Shown one piece after another: positions 5,510 through 10,016 of a DNA stretch of 10,016 nt. The translations under genes were made by a program, and so were the position numbers. The notes under the pieces were generated by a model that was not told where the DNA came from, searched no databases, and worked only from the letters and a program-made list of their open reading frames with translations. The DNA is from Betaproteobacteria bacterium (GTDB taxonomy: Bacteria; Pseudomonadota; Gammaproteobacteria; Burkholderiales; SG8-39). The stretch is from contig JAABRB010000101.1 of the NCBI GenBank assembly GCA_011391185.1, positions 1-10,016 on the forward strand, in the 5' to 3' direction. Position 1 is the stretch's first letter; every line of letters starts with the position of its first letter.

Positions 5510-8500
5510 ACCTTTCCGAGATCTTTGTCCGCCGGCCGGTCATGACCCTGCTGGTCATGATCGGGATCCTCGTGTTCGGCGTGGTGAGTTACCGGTTGCT
5601 CCCGGTGAGCTCGCTCCCGAACGTCGACTTCCCCACCATCGAGGTCCGAGCCGAGCTCTCCGGAGCGAGCCCCGAAACGATGGCCTCCGCCGTGGCGACG
5701 CCGATCGAGAAACAGCTTGCGACGATTGCCGGTATCGATTCGATCGTCTCGTTGAGCGGTCAGGGCAACACGCGGATCACGATCCAGTTCTCGCTCGACC
5801 GCAACATCGACGCCGCCGCGCAGGACGTGCAGTCGGCAATCGCGGCGACGCTGCGCCAGCTTCCGCCGACGATGTCCACTCCGCCTACGTACCGGAAGGT
5901 GAACCCGGCCGATTTTCCGATCTACTACATCGCGCTTTCCTCCGACACCCTGCCGCTCTGGACGGTGAACGAATACGCCGAGGGGATCCTCGCTCAGCGC
6001 ATATCCACCGTGACCGGCGTCGCGCAGGTTCAGGTGTACGGCCAGCAGAAGTATGCCGTGCGCGTCCAGGTCGACCCGAGTGCGCTTGCCTCGCGCGGCA
6101 TCGGCATCAACGAGGTCGAGCAGGCCATCGGTCAGGCGAACGTCAACCTGCCGACCGGGACGCTTTCCGGCAAGGACCGCGATTTCGCGGTCCAGGCAAC
6201 CGGGCAGCTCTTCGACGCAGCCGCCTTCCGGCCGGTGGTCGTGGCTTACCGCAACGGTTCGCCGGTCCGTCTGCAGGAGCTTGGCCGGGTCATCGACAGC
6301 ACGCAGAACGACAAAGTCGCCGCATGGTTCAACGGCAAGCGCTCGATCATCCTTGCCGTGCAGCGCCAGCCGGGCGTCAACACGATCGACACCGTCGATC
6401 GGGTCAAGGCGCTTCTGCCCTCGTTCCGCGCCCAGGTTCCGCAGAGCATCGAGGTGCGCGTGTTCTATGACCGCTCCGGTCCGATCCGCGCATCGGTGCA
6501 GGAAGTCCAGTTCACGCTGCTGCTCGCGCTCGTCCTCGTGGTCCTCGTGATCTTTCTCTTCCTGCGTAATCTCTCCGCAACCCTGATCCCGAGCGTTGCG
6601 CTGCCAATGTCCGTGATCGGGACCTTCGCGGTGATGTACCTGCTCGGCTACAGCGTCGACAACATCTCGCTCCTCGCGCTCGTCCTGTGCGTCGGTTTCG
6701 TCGTGGACGATGCGATCGTGATGCTCGAGAACATCTCGCGTCATCTGGAGATGGGCAAGACGCCGCTACAGGCGACCCTCGACGGTTCCCGCGAGATCTC
6801 GTTCACCATCGTCTCGATGACGCTCTCGCTCGCGGCGGTGTTCATCCCGGTCCTGTTCATGGGCGGGATCCTCGGGCGGCTGTTGCACGAATTCGCGGTG
6901 GTGATCATGGCGGCGGTCCTGATCTCCGGTTTCGTATCGCTGACGCTATCGCCACTCATGTGCAGCCGGGTCCTGCGACCGGAGAACATGCAGAAGCACG
7001 GACGTCTCTACCTTGCCGTCGAGCGCGGATTCGATGCGGTGAAGCACGCCTACGACGTCAGCCTGAAGTGGGTGATCGCGCGGCCGCGCGCGACGATGGT
7101 CGTGTTCATGGCGATCGTCGTGGCGACTGGATTCCTGTTCGCGAAGATGCCCAAGGGATTTCTGCCCTCCGAGGACAACGGCCAGATCTTCGGCTTCGTC
7201 GAGGCTGCGCAGGACATCTCGTTCGATGCGATGTCCGGTCTCACGCGGCAGGTCGCGGACATCATCCGCAAGGATCCGAACATCGCGTCGGTGAACGCAT
7301 TCATCGGCGCGACTTCGTTCAGTCCGTCGCTCAACATCGGCCGCCTCATCATCAACCTCAAGCCGCGCGGCGAGCGCAAGAAGGTGGAAGAGGTGATCCG
7401 CGAGCTACGGCCGAAGGTCGGCGGGATCCCGGGGACGCGCGTTTTCATGCAGAACCTCCCCGCGATCCGGATCGGCGGGCGAGTGACCAAGAGTGAATAC
7501 CAGTACGTCCTGCAAGGCACGGACATCGAGGAGCTTTATCACTGGGTGCCGATCATCGAGGCCCGGCTCAAGACACTTCCGGGACTGATCGACGTGACGA
7601 CCGACCTGCAGATCTCCCGGCCGCAGGTCACGGTGGAAATCGACCGCGAAAAGGCTGCGACGCTGGGCGTGAGTCCGCAACAGATCGAAATGGCGCTGAA
7701 CAACGCGTACGGGTCGCGGCAGGTCTCCACGATCTATACCGCAACCGATCAGTACTGGGTGATCCTCGAGCTCCTGCCGCGCTATCAGGCCGATCCTGCC
7801 GCGCTCTCGCTCCTGTACGTACGCTCGTCGCAAGGCGCACTAGTGCCGCTCACCGCTTTGGGCAAACTGACCTACGGCGTCGGACCCCTCAACGTCACGC
7901 ATCTCGGGCAGCTGCCCTCGGTGACGTTGTCGTTCGATCTCCAGGCCGGTACCTCGCTCAGCCAGGCGCTGGCAGCAATCGAGCGCTCCGTCATCGACCT
8001 CCAGGTTCCCGCCACGCTTACCGGTTCCTTTCAGGGCGCAGCGCAAGCGTTCCAGGAATCGCTGCGGGGGATGGGCATCCTGATCGTGCTGTCCATCTTC
8101 TTCATCTACCTGGTGCTCGGCATCCTGTACGAGAGCTTCGTCCACCCACTGACGATTCTTTCCGGGTTACCCGTCGCGGGGCTCGGGGCGCTCCTGACAC
8201 TCTGGGCATTCGGCATCGACCTCAACATGTACGCCTTCGTGGGCATCATCATGCTCATCGGGATCGTGAAAAAGAACGCGATCATGATGATCGACTTCGC
8301 GATCGAGGCGCAGCGCTCGCGGGGCATGCAACCCTCCGAGGCGATCTACCAGGCGTGCCTCATCCGCTTCCGCCCGATCATGATGACGACCATGGCAGCG
8401 CTCGCAGGGAGCCTGCCGATCGCGCTCTCGTTCGGCGCCGGCGGGGACGCCCGGCGCCCGCTGGGTCTCGCGGTCGTCGGCGGACTCGCGCTTTCCCAGC

Positions 8501-8625
8501 TGCTCACGCTGTACATCACTCCCGTGATTTATCTCTATTTTGAGGGATTGCAGGAGCGACTCCGAGCGCGCCGAGCGACGCCGGCACCTCACGCGACATC
8601 CGCCGCGCCTCACCAGAAACTCTAG
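5506..8625 (+). CDS. RND efflux permease, HAE1 family, MdtB/MdtC-like
   Basis: Proton-driven trimeric inner-membrane pump that takes substrates from the periplasm and outer leaflet and passes them to the adaptor and an outer-membrane channel. Its 1039 residues match the family. It opens with the typical [15 protein letters not shown] before the first membrane segment (about 11-28), has periplasmic loops of about 300 residues in each half, and membrane bundles near 336-530 and 857-1015. The proton-relay residues are present: Asp401-Asp402 in [11 protein letters not shown] and Lys923 in [13 protein letters not shown], equivalent to AcrB Asp407, Asp408 and Lys940. That argues against a heavy-metal (CusA-type) pump and for export of organic compounds. 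The GTG start overlaps the adaptor stop as GTGA, so translation is probably coupled. Only one permease and no outer-membrane factor are encoded here; a TolC-like protein from elsewhere is expected. I leave the symbol blank because E. coli MdtB and MdtC act as a pair. Confidence 0.95.
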   Translation: MNLSEIFVRRPVMTLLVMIGILVFGVVSYRLLPVSSLPNVDFPTIEVRAELSGASPETMASAVATPIEKQLATIAGIDSIVSLSGQGNTRITIQFSLDRNIDAAAQDVQSAIAATLRQLPPTMSTPPTYRKVNPADFPIYYIALSSDTLPLWTVNEYAEGILAQRISTVTGVAQVQVYGQQKYAVRVQVDPSALASRGIGINEVEQAIGQANVNLPTGTLSGKDRDFAVQATGQLFDAAAFRPVVVAYRNGSPVRLQELGRVIDSTQNDKVAAWFNGKRSIILAVQRQPGVNTIDTVDRVKALLPSFRAQVPQSIEVRVFYDRSGPIRASVQEVQFTLLLALVLVVLVIFLFLRNLSATLIPSVALPMSVIGTFAVMYLLGYSVDNISLLALVLCVGFVVDDAIVMLENISRHLEMGKTPLQATLDGSREISFTIVSMTLSLAAVFIPVLFMGGILGRLLHEFAVVIMAAVLISGFVSLTLSPLMCSRVLRPENMQKHGRLYLAVERGFDAVKHAYDVSLKWVIARPRATMVVFMAIVVATGFLFAKMPKGFLPSEDNGQIFGFVEAAQDISFDAMSGLTRQVADIIRKDPNIASVNAFIGATSFSPSLNIGRLIINLKPRGERKKVEEVIRELRPKVGGIPGTRVFMQNLPAIRIGGRVTKSEYQYVLQGTDIEELYHWVPIIEARLKTLPGLIDVTTDLQISRPQVTVEIDREKAATLGVSPQQIEMALNNAYGSRQVSTIYTATDQYWVILELLPRYQADPAALSLLYVRSSQGALVPLTALGKLTYGVGPLNVTHLGQLPSVTLSFDLQAGTSLSQALAAIERSVIDLQVPATLTGSFQGAAQAFQESLRGMGILIVLSIFFIYLVLGILYESFVHPLTILSGLPVAGLGALLTLWAFGIDLNMYAFVGIIMLIGIVKKNAIMMIDFAIEAQRSRGMQPSEAIYQACLIRFRPIMMTTMAALAGSLPIALSFGAGGDARRPLGLAVVGGLALSQLLTLYITPVIYLYFEGLQERLRARRATPAPHATSAAPHQKL

Positions 8626-8663
8626 CCCCTCGGCGGCGCTCCCGTGGCGGGCAGAGTCGCCTG

Positions 8664-8690
8664 GCAGTGACGCGCATTCCTGCGCACTGC
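8664..8690. repeat. Imperfect hairpin between the convergent efflux and msr operons
   Basis: GCAGT (8664-8668) pairs with ACTGC (8686-8690), and GCGCA (8672-8676) pairs with TGCGC (8681-8685) around a TTCC loop; GAC (8669-8671) is bulged. It lies in the 103-nt gap between the permease stop and the msrQ stop, where a bidirectional terminator would be expected. Neither strand has a good T-tract after the stem, so efficient intrinsic termination is doubtful. It may instead protect 3' ends or act with Rho. Confidence 0.45.
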
Positions 8691-8728
8691 ACCGGGATAG
8701 ATTTCCTCTCGACCCGCCCCGCTCCAAG

Positions 8729-9388
8729 TCAGTTGCGAGGGCTCGTAGCCGGCGGACCACCCGCGGCGCGCGCCCAGCGGAGCGTGCGAATTTCGCGCAG
8801 ATACGCCACCAGCCGATAGCCGAGCAGTAGCGCGAGGATTGCCGCGTAGATCGCGGGCTCGGTGATGTCCTTTTTCACCATCCACCAGAAGTGCAGCACG
8901 CCCAGCGCGGCAATCGGGTAGACCAGCCGGTGCAGCGTGCGCCAGTGCTGCGCGCCCAGCCGGCGCACCATCGCGTTGGTCGATGTGACCGCCAGCGGAA
9001 CCAGCAGGAGCAGTGCGGTGAATCCGACGGTGATGAACGGACGCTTCACGACGTCCTTCAGGATCGCCACAGCGTCGAACACGTGGTCGAACGTAATATA
9101 GCTCGTGAAATGCACGACGACATAGAAGAACGCGAACAGGCCGAACATGCGCCGCGCCCGGAGGAGCCAGTTCCATCCGGTCATGCGCCGCAGCGGCGTT
9201 ACCGCCAGCGTGATCAGCAGGAATCGCAAAGCCCAGTCGCCAAGGGAGCGTGTGATGAATTCCGCGGGATTCGCGCCGAGCGTATCCGGAAACCACACTG
9301 CGGACACGGCGAGACGCGTGAACGGAACCAGCGCCACGACGAACAGCATCCCTTTGAGGGCGCTGATCCATTTCCGGCTCGGCTGCAT
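8729..9388 (-). CDS. msrQ: Heme-binding membrane subunit MsrQ of the periplasmic methionine sulfoxide reductase
   Basis: Inner-membrane b-type cytochrome (ferric-reductase-like, formerly YedZ) that passes electrons from the respiratory chain or a flavin reductase to MsrP. It has 219 residues. About five to six hydrophobic segments are visible: 13-31, 52-66, 81-98, 117-135, 154-170 and 177-196. Histidines suited to heme ligation are His93 (VVVHFTSY), His153 (TLHRLVYP) and His166 (VLHFWWM); His148 lies nearby in GAQHWRTLHR, a family signature. The ATG at 9388 begins MQPSRKW, a normal cytoplasmic N-terminus, 28 nt after the msrP stop, with only a weak Shine-Dalgarno. The gene is second in the msrPQ operon and converges on the efflux operon. 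The C-terminal tail (ARAAGGPPATSPRN) is probably disordered. Confidence 0.94.
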   Translation of the reverse strand: MQPSRKWISALKGMLFVVALVPFTRLAVSAVWFPDTLGANPAEFITRSLGDWALRFLLITLAVTPLRRMTGWNWLLRARRMFGLFAFFYVVVHFTSYITFDHVFDAVAILKDVVKRPFITVGFTALLLLVPLAVTSTNAMVRRLGAQHWRTLHRLVYPIAALGVLHFWWMVKKDITEPAIYAAILALLLGYRLVAYLREIRTLRWARAAGGPPATSPRN

Positions 9389-9416
9389 CGTCTCGGGGCG
9401 CTGCGTCCGCGCTGCG

Positions 9417-10016
9417 TCAGAAGGATTTCTTCAGATCCATCCCTGCGTACAGACTCGCGACCTGGTCGCCGTAGCCGTTGAAAATCACCGTGGCGCGCCG
9501 CGCGAAGAATTCCGGGATACGCCGCTCGGTTTTCTGCGTCCACCGCGGATGGTCGACGTCGGGATTGACGTTGGAGTAGAACCCATACTCGGTCGGCGCG
9601 GCTTTCTCCCATGCGGTGCCGGGTTGCTTGGCGACGAGCCTGATCTTGACGATCGATTTGCCGCTCTTGAACCCGTACTTCCAGGGCACCACGAGCCTGA
9701 CGGGCGCGCCATTCTGATTGGGCAGTACCTCGCCGAAGATGCCGACCGCCAGAATCGTCAGCGGATGCATCGCCTCGTCCATCCGAAGACCTTCGACATA
9801 AGGCCAGTCGAGAACCGGGGCGCGTACGCCGTTCATGGTGTCCGGTTGCAGGGCCGTGACGAACTCGACGAATTTTGCGTTACCGGTCGGCTCGACCTCC
9901 TTGAGCAGGGTATTCAGCTCGAATCCGACCCAGGGAATCACCATCGACCAGGCTTCGACGCAGCGCAGCCGATCGACGCGCTCCTCGAGGGGGCGTTTCA
10001 GGAGATCCTCGATTCC
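9417..10016 (-). CDS. msrP: Molybdopterin catalytic subunit MsrP of the periplasmic methionine sulfoxide reductase, C-terminal part
   Basis: Periplasmic molybdoenzyme (formerly YedY) of the sulfite oxidase fold that reduces methionine sulfoxide in oxidised envelope proteins using electrons from MsrQ. The window holds the last 199 residues; the Tat signal and N-terminal portion lie beyond position 10016. Coding continues to the window edge, upstream of the ATG at 9944. The stretch [16 protein letters not shown] contains the molybdenum-ligating cysteine (codon 9962-9960, equivalent to Cys102 of mature E. coli MsrP). Other family motifs are SNAK-like [40 protein letters not shown] (cofactor-binding) and [11 protein letters not shown]. 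The C-terminus [15 protein letters not shown] closely resembles the E. coli end. It is the first gene of msrPQ; its promoter lies outside the window. Confidence 0.95.
   Translation of the reverse strand, partial: GIEDLLKRPLEERVDRLRCVEAWSMVIPWVGFELNTLLKEVEPTGNAKFVEFVTALQPDTMNGVRAPVLDWPYVEGLRMDEAMHPLTILAVGIFGEVLPNQNGAPVRLVVPWKYGFKSGKSIVKIRLVAKQPGTAWEKAAPTEYGFYSNVNPDVDHPRWTQKTERRIPEFFARRATVIFNGYGDQVASLYAGMDLKKSF

Noticed and set aside
5371..6744. 457-codon open frame on the minus strand spanning the adaptor-permease junction
   Set aside because: It overlaps two confidently identified genes, and its Asp/His/Arg-rich composition mirrors their complement. No family motif is visible.
8622..9371. 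249-codon open frame on the minus strand overlapping msrQ in another frame
   Set aside because: The msrQ frame shows the membrane segments and heme histidines, while this frame reads as low-complexity Arg/Gly/Ala sequence.
1..10016. CRISPR arrays, tRNA or rRNA genes, insertion sequences, integrase attachment sites
   Set aside because: I saw no regularly spaced repeats, no cloverleaf-like or rRNA-like segments and no transposase or integrase frames. The window is filled by conserved chromosomal genes.

Overview
The window is GC-rich, densely coded chromosomal DNA from a proteobacterium, most likely a betaproteobacterium. The evidence is gene order and content. A type IV pilus gene (pilM) diverges from a class A penicillin-binding protein gene (PBP1A). 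Next comes lptM-lysA, but lysA is not followed by dapF, as it usually is in gammaproteobacteria. I cannot name the genus.

Layout. Positions 1-87 (minus) hold the first 29 codons of pilM, which starts at TTG behind a good Shine-Dalgarno. A divergent control region (88-257) carries a perfect TATAAT and a strong dyad. PBP1A (258-2579, plus) is a bifunctional peptidoglycan synthase; a short triplicated repeat surrounds its stop codon. lptM (2660-2797), a 45-residue outer-membrane lipoprotein gene, and lysA (2805-4052), diaminopimelate decarboxylase, follow as a tight pair. After 122 nt containing a 10-bp dyad centred on TTGACA, a two-gene RND efflux operon (4175-8625) encodes a periplasmic adaptor and an inner-membrane permease that overlap by four bases. 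Converging on it from the minus strand are msrQ (9388-8729) and the 3' two-thirds of msrP (10016-9417), a periplasmic methionine sulfoxide repair system.

The shared theme is the cell envelope. PBP1A polymerises and cross-links murein. LysA turns meso-diaminopimelate into lysine, and diaminopimelate is also a murein building block. LptM assists the LPS translocon. The efflux pair exports compounds, probably through a TolC-like channel encoded elsewhere. MsrPQ repairs oxidised periplasmic proteins using respiratory-chain electrons, and PilM belongs to the inner-membrane platform of type IV pili.

I looked for a previously undescribed system and did not find one; every gene belongs to a known family. 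The points worth a second look are small: two dyads placed on promoters, the tandem repeat across the PBP1A stop, an A8 tract at the lptM 3' end, a 12-bp tandem repeat encoding a Gly/Lys/Ser linker in the adaptor, and no cyaY between the PBP1A gene and lptM. There is no RNA gene, CRISPR array, insertion sequence or non-coding stretch above 300 bases.
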